From Elymus sibiricus (Eukaryota > Streptophyta > Magnoliopsida > Poales > Poaceae), in contig CM077672.1 of the NCBI GenBank assembly GCA_039707655.1, positions 200,298,537 through 200,362,536 on the forward strand: DNA of 64,000 nt. The letters run 5' to 3'. Shown one piece after another: positions 47,600 through 59,159 of the stretch. The notes under the pieces were generated by a model, which saw only the letters and a program-made list of their open reading frames with translations, was not told the origin of the DNA and ran no database searches. A program made the translations under genes and the position numbers. Every line of letters begins with the position of its first letter. Within the stretch, counting starts at the first letter, position 1.

Positions 47600-47938
47600 T
47601 GCTACTTGTGATATGCGTTGGTTTTTCCCTGAAGAGGAAGAGATGATGCAGTACAGTAGAGATAAGTATTTCCCTCAGTTATGAAACCAAGGTTATCAAT
47701 CCAGTAGGAGAATCACGCAACACCTCGTTAATAGCACATGCACACAAACAACAAATCCTTGCACCCAACGCTTACAAGGGGTTGTCAATCCCTTGGCGGT
47801 TAATTGCAAGATTAAATTGTATGGTGATAGATAAATATATTGAACAAAAATACAAAATAAATAAATAAAGTAAAATTCCAGCAAGGTATTTTTAGGATTT
47901 TTAATATATGATTTAGATAGACACGGGGGAATTCCCGG
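47600..47938 (-). repeat. truncated 5' LTR of the WHAM/Sabrina-type element
   Basis: It is collinear with 42623-42952 and ends at ACACGGGG, where GAATTCCCGGTTACGG of the CACTA subterminal region begins. GGGG is shared at the junction, so the breakpoint is uncertain by a few bases. About 1.2 kb of the LTR is missing. Confidence 0.85.
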
Positions 47939-49050
47939 TTACGGTGGGTGGTCGGGGCCGAGCGATGCAGTGTGGTTTGCGCGTTTCTCTCGTACGCGCG
48001 CGTGTGTGTGAGGCGTTCACTAACTGAACCTGAGCGCGGCGTTCGCTTACTGAACCCAAGCGATCGCACTAGCTACGTACTGAAACCGATCGATCCCTTC
48101 GCTGCTAACTGAACCCGAGCGATTCCTTCGCTGCTAACTGAACCCGAGCGATTTCTTCGCTGCTAACTGAAGCCGGTCGAGCCCCCGTTCGTGCGAGACG
48201 TAGCCAGTTGGGTTGCCTCTCGATGAACAGTGCCCGTTGCTGCCGCGCGCGCGATACATAGAACGAGTCGGGAGGCATCGCTTGAGCCCCTTGCGCGAGA
48301 CGTGGTGAGTTGACCTAGCCGATTGGTTGGCTGTGGATGAACAATTCCTGTTGCTGCCGCCCACTCGTACGCCCCACCCCAGCCGGTGGGTTGGCTGTGG
48401 ATGAACAGTACCTGGCTATGTGAAGGTGGTTGGCGCTGGATGTACAGGACCCCGAGGAGGCCAGCCGGTTGGGGGTGGATGAGCAGGACCCCGTGGAGGC
48501 TGGATGAATAGTAGCCGGTGGAGGCTGGAGGAAGTCGACGGTGGATGAATAGTAGCTGGTGGAGGATGGAGGGAGGTCGACCGTGGATGAACAGTAGCCC
48601 ATGGAGTCCCGTTTTGCGGTACGCCACACCCCTCCCGATGAATAGGACCCCCCTTTCGACCGTAGGCAGTTGGGGAGAAGTTCGTTTCCTCCGTTTTGCG
48701 GTACGCCAGAGCCGTCACGATCAACAGGACCCCGTTTCGACCGTAGGCGCTCAAACAGAAGTCTGTTTCCTCCATTTTGCGGTACGCCAGACCCTCAGCC
48801 AATGAACAGGACCCCGTTTCAACCATAGGTGCTCGAACAGAAGGCCGTTTCCTCCATTTTGCAGTACGCCAGACACCCAGCCGGTGTGGGGTCAATGAAC
48901 AGGACCCCGTTACGGCTGTTCCGTCCAAGCCGGTTGGTTCCCGATGAACATGATGCGTTCCGACCCAGTCACTTGGCTCCCAATGAACACGACGTTGTTT
49001 CCTCCATTCTGACCCAGTCAGTTGGCTGCTGATGAACAGGAGGTTGTTGC
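47939..49050. repeat. CACTA-3b subterminal repeats, second copy
   Basis: Collinear with 40217-42557 up to about 48730. The array then continues with units of about 80-110 bp containing TTTTGCGGTACGCCAGA, CAGGACCCCGTTTCGACC and GAACAG...CGTTTCCTCC. Confidence 0.8.
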
Positions 49051-49339
49051 TACCGTCCGTTGCCTCTCCCCATGTACACGAGCGCTGGCCATACGTATGC
49101 GCGAGTACGCGTTCGAGACCCCGCCCGTATATGTACGTACGTGGCCGTATTTTTTGCTGTGAGACTGTATGTACATGTACATGATTTAGACGGGGCTGCC
49201 TGAACTGCTATGTCGGGGGCTCTACTATGACACGTGCCGCTCCTTACACGCCCACGGTTCATCATTGCAGAAAGACCGATCAACCAGCATGTACGTACAC
49301 ATTCGCGACCAGACAGACAACGCTACGTACGCTTCGATC

Positions 49340-50310
49340 GGGTGGGTCCCAGCTGTCAGGGAGGATAAGGAGGCACTTCCTTGCGTGCGAAGACATAGCA
49401 GCTGGGTCCCAGCTGTAAGGGGGGAATCACTTTTTTGCGCGTAATAAGGAGGCACTTCCTTGCGTGCGAAGATGTATCTGGTTGGTCCAGCTGTCAGCCT
49501 CACCGCGTACAGTCCTCTTCCGATGGCTGCCGTTCATTGACCACGTTGACTACGCCGCGCCGAGAGCACCAAGGTGGTGGACGATGGCGAGGCCTAGGAA
49601 GGGAACGACACGGAGCCGGGGAAGACGCTGCAGTGGATGCCCACGCGGAGGGGAGTACGAGGGTTGACTGGTTCGGCTGCGGTGTGAGGCTGCCATCATC
49701 GAAGAATACTAGGGGATGTGGTTGAGTAGAGGGAAGGCTAGGCTAGCGGTGGAAGTAGGGTGGGGCGGTGAGGCCTGCGCGGCAGCATAGCCGGCCACGG
49801 GAGGCAGGAGCAGGCGGTCCCGCCGGCGCTGGTTTGGGCGGCTGGAGCAAGAAGATCAGAGATTGAAGAAGCAGCACGGCCGTTGGATTAACATCCAACG
49901 GTCACCACTGCTACAATCGTTTGTTGACTAAGTTGACAAAGCCCTGCGTACGCGTCAACTTAGTAGGCCCACAAGTCAGCCTCCAAATCCGGTGGGTCCC
50001 AGTTGTCATTGGGAGGAATCTTTTTTTCGCTTAATAAGGAGGCACTTCCTTCCGTGCGAAGATATAGCTGGTGGGTCCCAGCTGTCAGGGGGAGGAATCA
50101 TTTATTTTTCGCGTAATAAGGAGGTACTTCCTTGCGTGCGAAGATGTAGCTGGTGGGTCCCGGATGTCAGGGGGGACGAGTCTTTTTTTTGCGCGTAATA
50201 AGGAGGCACTTCTTTGCGTGCGAAGATGTAGCTGGTGGGTCCAAGCTGTCAGGGGGAGGAATCATTTTTTCTGGCGTGCGACCATGGACCTCGTGGGTCC
50301 CAGCTGTCTG
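49340..50310. repeat. 80-bp GGTGGGTCCCAGCTGTCAG repeats
   Basis: Copies begin at 49991, 50070, 50152 and 50234, with outliers near 49341, 49402, 49480 and 50293. Each has GCGTAATAAGGAGGCACTTC and CTTGCGTGCGAAGATGTAGC. Open frames through this region only reflect the repeat. Confidence 0.85.
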
Positions 50311-52135
50311 CCTCTCCACGTACAGTCCTCTTCCGATGGCTGTCGTTCATTGACCGCTTTGACGACGCCGTGCCGAGAGCACCAACGCGGTGGACCACGG
50401 CGAGGCCCAGGAAGAGAACGATCCGGAGCCGGCGAAGCCATAGTAGTGGATGCCCACGCTGAGGGGAGTATGAGGGTTGACTGGTTCAGCTGCGGTGTGA
50501 GGCCTGTGTCGCCAGAGAATAACAGGAGGTGTGGGTGAGTAGAGGGATGGCCTAGCCAGCAGTGCGGTAGTAGGAGGGGGCGGTGAGGACTACGCGACAG
50601 CACAGCCGGCCATGGGAAGCAGCAGCAGGCAGTCCCGCCAGCGCTTGTTTAGGCGCCTGGAGCAAAAAGATCAAATGTTGAAGAAGCAGCACGGTCGTTG
50701 GATGTTATCCAACGGTCACTACCGCTAGCATCGTTTGTTGACTTTTTTTTGAGAACTCCTCGTTTGTTGACTAATAAGTTCACATAGCCCTGCGTATGTG
50801 TCAATATAGTAAGCCCACAAGTCAGCCACTAAATCTGTGGCAAACATCATATAGTCCATTTGCCATTATTTTTAAAAATTTACAGCCCATTTGCTAATTC
50901 TTAAGGATTTTTTTAAGCCCATATTCTTTTTGTTAGCATTACAGCCCATATTCTGGCCACGGTTAAAAACTTCAATGAAATTTTGCATATTACGGTGGGG
51001 TTCGAACTGTTTTTAATCCCAAAATTTGGAGTCAGATTCAAACTAATTTGAAAAGGTAATTTATATTAATTTAAATCCAACAAAATTTTACCCGCAGAAA
51101 AATCAATGAAATTTAAAATCTCAAAATCCTAGGAAACCGTAATTTGAAACTAATTGCCGGTTTGCATTTTTTTTATTGGCTATTGCTGGTTTGCTGTATT
51201 GTTCTTAAAATTTACAGCCCATTTCTTACTACTAATAGCCCATTTTCTGGGAAAACCCCGAATACATCCCTCCTCATCTTGAAAGATTTGCAGCCCAGCA
51301 GTGCTGAGAAAAGCAAGTAGGCCTCGGTTGGGTATTCTTCAAAAAAAAATTGAACTGGGCTAGATTTTAAGAAAGAGAAAAAACAACTGGGCTGGTCATG
51401 TGGTAAACAGAAAATAAAAGCCTGGGCAAGACGTGCTACAACCCCCACACAGCCCAGTTGATACCCTGCTCCGTCTCAAAAACAAAAAAACAACTGCGCG
51501 AGCTGCTGAGTCCCTGGTGTCAGCCGCTCGTTGGGCAATTCTCTCACTTACTGACTATGTTGACAATGTCGTGGGACCCAGATGTCACACCATTAGGAGG
51601 AAGCAGTTTTTTTGGCTTGTAATAAGGAAGCACTTGCTTGCGTACTGCAATCACCCTCGTGGCTCCCTACTGTCATCCTCTCCATGTACAGTCATCTCCT
51701 GATTCCTCTCGGTTGTTGACCATGTTGACAACGCCAGACGGCGGTGCTGCGGCAAGCGAACCAAGGCGGAGGACGACGGTGAGGCCTCGGACGAGAACGA
51801 CCAGGAGCCGTGGAAGATACGGCAGCGTAGTCGCAGGCGGAGGGGAGTACGAGGGTTGACTGGTTCGAGTGCGGGGTGGGGCTGACTTCGCCGGAGAATA
51901 ACAACAGGTGTGTGGGGTAGATGGATGGCCTGCCAGAGTTTTAGGGTGTGATGCGGTGGCGATGTGTGCACGGCAGCGCTGCCAGCCGTAGGAGGCGGGA
52001 GCAGGTGGTCCCGCCAGCGCTGGTTTGGTTTTGGCGGCTGGAGGAAGAAAAGACTGAAGAAACACGACAGACGTTGGATGTTAATCCAACTGTCAATGTT
52101 GGCAAAATCGTTTGTTGACTAAGCTGACACCACGT
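49480..52135. repeat. three related modules of about 0.5-0.6 kb
   Basis: Modules at about 49480-49990, 50293-50830 and 51655-52135 share GAGGGTTGACTGGTTC (49659, 50472, 51851), GAGCAGGCGGTCCCGCC-like sequence, an imperfect palindrome GTTGGATTAACATCCAAC (about 49885, 50699, 52074) and TCGTTTGTTGACTAAG. The stretch 50830-51450 between modules 2 and 3 is AT-rich with repeated CAGCCCAT. No gene is supported. Confidence 0.75.
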
Positions 52136-52412
52136 TGCATATGTTTTTCACAAGAAAAGAAAAACTGGGCTCGTTCGCCAGATAACATTCCCGAAACTAC
52201 CACCGTTTGATCTTGCATCGCAACTAAAACTGCCAGGAAAATGCGTTCATCTACCATCCTCCTCCCAGGGAACGTTCGCCAGATAACATTCCCAAAAATC
52301 AAAGACTTGAGAAGGTGTACAGAACAAGCTAGTCTGGCAGTAAAGAGACGTTCCTGACTGTTAGAAAAAAGAGAGATGTGCTGCTGTAACTGGTTCGAAT
52401 CCAAACCTAGAC

Positions 52413-52420
52413 TATATATA
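52413..52420 (+). promoter_or_regulatory. TATA box of the GRF zinc-finger gene
   Basis: TATATATA-like sequence (CTATATATAG) ends 104 bp upstream of the ATG at 52524. The spacing fits a core promoter. Confidence 0.5.
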
Positions 52421-52523
52421 GTGTTATACTACTCTGCAAGTAATGAAACTGACATATCCAACGTTCGCTTCTCCTCTTCTCTAGTTACTCTACCTAGCTT
52501 CAGAAGCTCCGGCCGCAGCAATC

Positions 52524-53213
52524 ATGTCCGCTGGCTCGTCGACCTGCTCTTCAACAGGGAATCGAGCCAACAACCAGATGTGCGTGAAGTCGCCACCCGT
52601 ACCACCGCATGTGGGTCTCATCACACCCCCACCGACACACTCACCGCAGCCGGTTGCTCATCGCACCCCGCTGCTGTTTGTGTGGTGCCACTGCTACAAA
52701 TCATGCAGAGTCATCCGTCGCGTCTCAACTACAACCCTCAACCCTGACCGAGTCTTCTACAAATGCCCAAATCACGGGGTAATATGGTCAAGTTGTTCGC
52801 CTGCTTTCAGTTGTTGAATTTTATTTTTTAAGAGTTTGGTTGATGATCTTCAAATTTGATTTGTGCAGAAAAGGGAGGATTCTTGTGATTTGTATTTCTG
52901 GAAAGTTGTAGATGTGGAGGAATGGAACTACACGGATTATTTGGTTAGCCGACGAATCCCAATACCAATAGGCTGGGGTGTTGGACAAGTAACTGAAGGA
53001 ACGACAGAACAGGAAGATGCAGAGTAGAATGTTAAAGACGATGCAGTTCATCAGATCATGGCCAATCAATAGCTGGTGAACAGCTTTGGCAGAAATGAGG
53101 AGATGAAAGAGCTTGTGAAGATAATGGGCAAGATCGTTGTGCTCTGTAGGATGATTGTCTCTTTATTTGTAGTGTATGTAGCACTCGTGATGTATTCAGT
53201 GGCTCTGACATGA
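52524..53213 (+). pseudogene. GRF-type zinc-finger protein gene, two in-frame stops
   Basis: Exon 1 is 52524-52778 (MSAGSSTCSS..., 85 codons) with donor GTAATA. Exon 2 is 52869-53213 after TTGTGCAG, joining in phase 0. The joined frame has a Ser/Pro/Thr-rich N-terminus, then a GRF-like finger: WCHCYKSC, RVFYKCPNHG, then CDLYFWKVVD. A C-terminal hydrophobic helix (IVSLFVVYVALVMYSVAL) suggests a membrane anchor. Two TAG codons interrupt exon 2, at 53025-53027 and 53070-53072, between the finger and the helix. A protein ending at the first stop would keep the finger. GRF fingers bind nucleic acid in some DNA-repair proteins. Similar small GRF-plus-helix proteins are known to me from grass transposon-rich DNA. 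The function here is unknown. Confidence 0.65.
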
Positions 53214-53520
53214 GCACTTTGCTGAAACTAGTAATGAATGAAACCTATTTAGCAGGCTGGGCGTCTAGCAAACTGCCATCAACTACATTTGTGGTTGTAC
53301 AATCATCAAATACAAGTTTCACAGCATAATATGAGTACTACTAAACAACAATGTCATCATGTTTCAGTCGTCATACAATCACCAAACACAAATCAACATA
53401 CATAAGAAGTGATGTTCTCACTGAACAACTACTTCATCAGGTTTCAGTTGTCATAGCAAACACAATTTAACATAGTAGATAATAAGTCATCTTCTCACAG
53501 GCAAATACGACAAAGGCAAT
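53214..53520. other. spacer between convergent GRF and transposase genes
   Basis: It contains two or three copies of a unit of about 80 bp (TCATCATGTTTCAGTCGTCAT, TCATCAGGTTTCAGTTGTCAT) and no reading frame. It would hold both 3' ends. Confidence 0.5.
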
Positions 53521-54085
53521 CTAATCATCATCCGCAGCAGCAGCGTCAACATCTTCACCATGTGTGTCAGTCTGAATCATAATTCCCCCCAGTGTCATCT
53601 TCTTCTTCAGCATCAATCTCCTCGAACATTGGCTTCTTATTGATCAACTCATCTACTTCCACAGCGTGACAGGCAATCTTTTCTCCAGCCTTATTGATGT
53701 GATGGTCCGCAAACATATCATAAACATCTATGGAATCCTCTACATCAGCAACAGTGTAAGCATCATCTTGTTGTGCAACTTCATTAAACGAATTCCTCTA
53801 CTCAAACTTTTGCAATATTCTCTAGTCTTGGCTACATGCATATGTGTCTTCCAAGAAAAATATCTGTGTTGCTTGATTTGCCAAAATATAAGGCTCGTCG
53901 GTGCGGTACGCCGCCTTGACATTGATGGATTTGAAATAATCATCAGCTTTGGGTTTTGAGATCCTGATAAACTGGTTATACCAACGACAGCAAAACAGAA
54001 CCACACACCGATGAACCTTGAAACTGGAGATATACTGCAATTGAACAATGTATTTTATGTTAGCATACATTTCCGTTGTCACTTT
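53521..54085 (-). pseudogene. CACTA transposase C-terminus (DUF4216-like), decayed
   Basis: On the minus strand the frame reads VVLFCCRWYNQF, then FKSINVKAAYRTDEPYILANQATQIFFLED. This matches the DUF4216 domain at the C-terminus of CACTA (Tnp2-type) transposases: a CxWY motif, then sVN, then PfilAsQa.QiFY. Two TAG codons follow (SQD*RILQKFE*RNSF, near 53830 and 53810). An acidic tail (EEIDAEEEDD) ends after a frameshift near 53575, at the TAG at 53521-53523. Upstream parts, including the catalytic domain, are missing because an LTR fragment begins at 54086. It identifies the surrounding element as CACTA. Confidence 0.75.
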
Positions 54086-54612
54086 TGTTGGAGTTCGGGC
54101 TCCGGGGACCCAAAGGTTCGAACACTGGGGTGAGCTCATTCCTACCTCCTCGTCCCCTACCATAGCTGAACTACGGCAGAGCTACAGCGAGAGTGCGCTA
54201 GCGGGAGTGGACCGTGGACTCAGCAGTTTACCCAGGTTCGGGCCACCTTGCGGTGTAAAACCCTACTCCTGCTTGGTTGGGATTGCTCTGGGCAAGAGGA
54301 TGCTCTCGCGTACAAGGTAGGAGATGAAGGGATCGGATCCTACAGCAGCACCGTGCCCTCCATTTATATCTACCTTGGTCCTCTTCCCCCGAAAACATTG
54401 GCGGGAAGGGTTGCCACACAACGGCCAGTTTGAAGGGGGACAGGAGCGCAGTCTATCCTGACAAAAGGTGGTTTTCATCTGCAAAGTGACCGTCCATGAC
54501 GCGCCGGTGGGCTCGGGGATGACCTCCGCCCTGCGCGCCCGCCGTCTTGGTCTTCTTTTACCGATCGGGCAACCTTTGGGGGTTTCTTTGGGAAGTGGAT
54601 TGCTGGCCTTGC
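54086..54612. repeat. gypsy-like LTR fragment
   Basis: It begins TGTTGGAGTTCGGGCTCCGG and is interrupted at 54612 by the next copia element. The GC-rich promoter-like sequence has no reading frame of interest. Its other part should lie right of the window. Superfamily assignment is by general resemblance only. Confidence 0.5.
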
Positions 54613-56190
54613 TGTAGGATCAAAAGTATGTCTAGAGGGGGGTGATTAGACTACTTGACCAAATAAAAATCTATCATTTTCCCAATTTTAGTTGTGGGCA
54701 GATTTTAGCAAGTATGACAAGTCAAGCATCACCCTACACATGCAATTCTAAGAGTGTGGCAGCGGAAAGTAAACAATTGCACATGTAAGTAAAGGAGGGG
54801 ATCGGAGATTTCAAACGCAATGAAGACACGGTGACTTTTGGCGTGGTTCCGATAGGTGGTGCTACCGTATGTCCACGTTGATGGAGGCTTCAACCCATAG
54901 AGGGTAACGGCTGCGCGAGTCCACGGAGGGCTCCACCCACAAAGGGTCCATGAAGAAGCAACCTTGCCTATTCCACCATGGCTTACGTCCACGAAGGACT
55001 AGCCTCACTCGGGGTAGATGTTCACGAAGTAGGAGATCTCCTTGCCCTTACAAACTCTTTGGTTCAACTCCACATCATGTCGGAGGCTCCCAAGTGACAC
55101 CTAACCAATCTAGGAGACACCACTCTCCAAAAGGAAATAGACGGCATGTTGTTGATGAACTCCTTGCTCTTGTGCTTCAAATGATAGTCTCTCCAACACT
55201 CAAACAACTCCTCACAGATTTGGCTATGGTGGAAGAAGGATTTGAGTGGAAAGCAACTTGGGGAAGGCTAGAAATCAAGGTTCAAATGGTTGGATTAGAA
55301 TGTCTTGATCTCAACACATGAGTAGGTGGTTCTCTCTCAGAAAATGTATGGTGGATGTGTAGGACCGTTCTGATGGCTCTCTTCACTTAGGAAGAAGGGG
55401 TGGAGGGTTATATATAGCCTCCACACAAAATCCAACTGTTACACACTTTTGACCCAACTCGGTGGCACCGATAAGAAATCTCGGTGGCACCGACTTGTGT
55501 AAAAGATATGAACATTAGGAATCTCGTTGGGACCGATTGGAACAACTCGGATGGACCTATGTGCAATGGTTAGGGCAAACCTTGTCTCGGTGGTACCAAT
55601 TGCATCAACTCGGTGGGACCGAAGTGAAGCAATAAGGCAACAGAGAGTTGGCAAGCCATCTCGGTGAGATAGATTTGCAAATCTCGGTGGGACCGAAGTA
55701 ATTGCAAATGATTATAGAGAGTTGGCAAGGCCATCTCGGTGGGACCGAGATCCATATAGGTGGATCCGATTTGTTAGGGTTTTGGCAGTGGCTAAGTCCA
55801 AATGAACTCGGTGGTTCCGGATAGGAATTTTTGGTGGGGCCGAGTTGGAATGTAGGTTTTGTACATATTTGGATGGAGAAAGTGGTTGAGGGTTTTGGAG
55901 CACTGTCACTAAGCACTTGAGCAAAAAGGTCATTAAGCAACACCTCATCCCCTTTTAATAGTATTGGCTTTCCTATGGACTCAATGTGATCTTGGATCAC
56001 TTAACAAAAAATGTAGAGTCTTGAGCTTTTGCCAATCCATGTCCTTAGCATTTTGAGGGGTCCACAATCACTAGTCCTTGCCATGCCAATCATTGAACAT
56101 CCTAGAATATTTAACTTGAATGGACATTAGTTCAATGAGATATATGTTGTTACAAATTACAAAATCACCAAGGGAGCAAGTGTGCTTTCA
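54613..56190 (-). repeat. 3' LTR of the gag-plus-accessory copia
   Basis: The LTR is 1578 bp. On the + strand it starts TGTAGGATC and ends GTGCTTTCA. It carries minus-strand TATATATA at 55409-55416 and about ten TCGGTGNNACCGA-type motifs between 55455 and 55820. Confidence 0.9.
55455..55820. repeat. cluster of TCGGTGNNACCGA palindromic motifs in the LTR
   Basis: Variants of CTCGGTGGGACCGA and CTCGGTGGCACCGA recur about every 25-60 bp. Arms TCGGT and ACCGA are inverted repeats around 3-4 bases. The same cluster is in the other LTR (63655-63950) and in the interior (58928-59160, 59513-59740). Confidence 0.85.
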
Positions 56191-56829
56191 ATCTCCCCCT
56201 TTTTGGTAATTGATGACAACATATAGATCAAAGCTTCGACAAATGATTAAATGAATGAAGTACATCGTTGCTTTGAGAAGTATGTGATAAGCAAAAGCTC
56301 CCCCTAAATTTGTGCATTATTAATAATTTGCGTTTGAATGCAAATGCACAATCGATTAGGATCATGGGCACTCTTCCATGTCACATACAATTTGGTGGAG
56401 CGCACAAAATGATATGAATGGAATAGTAAGCACGCATCACCAAAAACACAAGTGAATGATCATACAAAGATAATGATAAGGATAAGCATTAAGCATCACA
56501 TGAAGCATAGTATGATCCATCACACATATAGTATCTCACAAACATAACGATCAAAGTATCTCACACACATATCAAACCAAATAGAAATAGTAGCAGAAAC
56601 TCAAGAAAAACAACGAGCAAAAGCAAGACACTCTCTCTCGAAGCCTAATGATCTATACAAATTCTCCCCCTTTGGCAACAAGTACCAAAAGGTTTGAATA
56701 GGCATAGGACTACGCGTCTCTCTAGGCATGATCCTCGGCAGCTCCTGAAGGTGATCTCCGACTGGCAGCTTCGGTGTGCGTAGATGGTGTTGAGAGAAGT
56801 GCATCCGCGAAGGCCTCAGCTGACGTCTG
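56191..56829 (-). other. 3' untranslated region and polypurine tract of the copia
   Basis: Minus-strand AAAAAGGGGGAGAT directly precedes the 3' LTR. The rest is AT-rich non-coding sequence downstream of the accessory ORF. Confidence 0.7.
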
Positions 56830-58797
56830 CTAGGCTGGAGGGGTAGAGACTGGAGGTTGTACTGTAGCAGCAGCAGCAGGTGCAGAGACTGTAGTCCTCG
56901 TATCTGCAACAGGCAGTGCAGCAGACGTAGATGCCCTAGGCACTGTCTGGAATCTCTCAGTCATCGGTGTGTCATCTCCGCTATCATCAGTAGCAGTCCT
57001 ACCTGCGTCAACATCATCTTTCAGCTTCTCCACGATACTCTGAATCTCAGTGATCTTCACATCAAGATCATGAATCTTTGTCTCGACTATCCGCTCTTGG
57101 CTCGCCTGGTTCTTGGTGAGGTTGGCCAGACTTCGCTCAATCCTCAGGGTGGCTTCCAGCAGATAAGTCATCTGGTCATTCTTTGTCTTGAGGTTAGCAA
57201 TAGGTGCATTGGGAGTAGATGCCTTTTGGGCTTCTTTTGTTGCCTCGGCTGCCCGGATCCTCTCTTGAGCTTGGGCAGATGTAGGGTGTGAAGGGTCCAT
57301 CACCACTACATTGTCCTCGAACTCTGGATGCAATGGGAGATGCTCACGATCAAGTAGATAAGTGCTCGTTCCAACCTTGGAGTTGATGAGCATCTGAATG
57401 TGCGGAGCATATCCACAAGATCTCTTCTGGTCAGCTGCGGTTCTCTTGATAGTTTCAACAATAAGGCTCATAACTTTGAACTTCTGCGGTGTGTCAAACA
57501 AGTGTAGCAGGTTGATGGAGTGGCCACGGATCATCTTGTCATCTCCAGAGTTGGGCAAAAGAGTGTGCCTCAAGATTGTGTTAGTGGTGGCCAAACCAGG
57601 TAGCAAGTGCTTCACTGAACCTAGCTTGTGAGTCTCAATATCTTTCTCAGGAATTGCTGTGTACATATTTGCCATGGAATTGTGGTCCATCTTGAGCTTG
57701 GCATATATATCAATGTCATCTTCTTCTTCCTTTGGAGCACCAAGAAGAGCAGCCCACTCAGAGATGGTTGACTGGTATTTGGATCCCTCAGTCATTCACA
57801 CAATTCTACCATCTGGATAAAAGTGTGTTGTCGAATAAAATTGCATGATCATCTCATCATTCCATTTGGTAAGCTTCTATCCAACAAAATCATCAACACC
57901 AGCAATTCTGAAGCTTTCATGAACATGGGGGAAATAGTCTTCATTTGCATCAATATATTTCCAATCCACCCACTTCATATCACTGACAATAGGCTTCTTG
58001 TCAAGCAACACAGTCTCATAGAAATCTTGTTGCTCTCGTGTGTGAAAGCGGTAATCACAAGCAGTCCTCCTCCTTGCAGCATATGGATCTGATAATCTCC
58101 ACTGACGCAATCCTTTGTCCTTCCTGAGCATCATGTTCTCTGCAACTGGATGAGCATTGTCATGATTTGGAATCTTGGGTTTCAACTTTCTGAGCACTAG
58201 TGGCTCCTCATCAGCATCAACTTCAGGCACTGGGGCCTTGTTCTTCTCAGTAGTTGGGATGTTTCTTGTAGATATCTTGGGTGCTAGAGCTTTGGGCTTG
58301 GATTTGGTGGGAGCAGCAGACCTCATAGCATCAGACATGAGCTTCTGAGTCTTGGCAGGAGGTGCATCAACTGCTGGTTCCTCCTCTTCCTCTTCATCAG
58401 CCATGGAGGGTTTGCCTATAACACGAGCAACTGTTTTCCTTGGCCTCTTCTTCTTTCCTGCAGCATCTGCCTCTGTTTCACTTGGTTCCTCAAGTGTAAA
58501 TGTCATGGTTTTCTGTGGCACTTTCTTCACTGCTGTCTTCTCTTTGGTGCTAGCAGCGGCCTTGGAACTTGCTGCAGTTCCATACTCTTTAGCAAGAACG
58601 ACTTTCTTCTTCTTTGAAATGGCCTCACTAGCCACAAAATCCTCATCCTTATCATCTGAGGTTCTCTTCTTTCTTGCCCTAGTAGCTACTTTGGGCAATT
58701 CTGGAGAACTCCTCTCTCCCTCATAGTAGCTGCCCTCAGGGCTAGAGCTTGAAATGAGATCAGTGTGCTTCTGAGACATTCTGACTATCACTGGCAT
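56830..58797 (-). pseudogene. accessory ORF of the copia (plant transposon-protein type), two stops
   Basis: It starts at the ATG 58795-58797 (MPVIVRMSQKHTDL), just after a probable intron acceptor. The first 200 residues are Lys/Glu/Ala-rich and disordered, with likely nuclear signals (KKKRPRK). Then come WRLSDPYAARRR, WVDWKYIDANEDYFP, KWNDEMIMQFYSTTHFYP, a conserved-looking block (HNSMANMYTAIPEKD, LLPGLATTNTILRHTLLP, INLLHLFDTPQKFKVMSLI) and a coiled coil near the end. The arrangement resembles the 'putative plant transposon protein' family found in retroelements. TAG at 57877-57879 and TGA at 57796-57798 interrupt one frame, both explicable as C-to-T changes of Gln and Trp codons. It lies in the element's sense direction. 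Function unknown; it may be a captured gene. Confidence 0.65.
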
Positions 58798-59159
58798 CTG
58801 ACATCTTGCAAAGCTGACCCTGTGAATAGATGGGTATGGGCAGAGTAGATGAGTCATCACAAAAAGCAGACATTTTTCATGAAAATTGAGTTCAAATCTT
58901 AGTTTCAAGTTTTCACAGAAGTCATTTCGGATCCACCGAGTTGATAATCTCGGTGATACCGAAGCACTCAATAGAAACAAAACACTCCATTTCGGTCAGA
59001 CCGAGATGTGGTTCGGTGTCTCCGAGATGCTAGGGTTTCACTGAAACATTACTTTTGGTCTCACCGATTTGTACTTCTCGGTGGCACCGAGATGTACTAG
59101 TGCAATGGCCTGGGGCCAAATCGGTGACTCCAAAAATCTCAATTCAGTCGGTCCGAGAT

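Larger units (their letters stand above)
42623..47938 (-). mobile_element. WHAM/Sabrina-type gypsy element, gag only, 5' LTR truncated
   Basis: The 3' LTR is complete (42623-44180). The 5' LTR keeps only about 339 bp (47600-47938) and then joins CACTA subterminal sequence. A primer-binding site (47571-47588) and a gag frame are present, but no protease, reverse transcriptase or integrase can be found in the 2.4 kb between gag and the 3' LTR. The overlapping 320 bp of the two LTRs differ by about 4% by eye. The element would need proteins from an autonomous relative. Confidence 0.85.
47939..54085. mobile_element. second CACTA-3-family copy (CACTA-3b), without its left terminus
   Basis: It starts inside the subterminal region, missing about 267 bp compared with the copy at 39033. 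It proceeds through subterminal repeats, three related 0.5-0.6-kb modules, a GRF zinc-finger gene (+) and the C-terminus of a CACTA transposase (-), and is cut at 54086 by an LTR fragment. The right terminus is not in the window. Confidence 0.7.

Noticed and set aside
48416..48928. Overlapping frames of 95-170 codons
   Set aside because: These are translations of the CACTA-3b subterminal repeats with no domain.
49435..50603. Frames of up to 155 codons encoding MGPSCQGEES-like repeats
   Set aside because: They follow the 80-bp repeats and shift frame between copies; no homologous protein is recognised.
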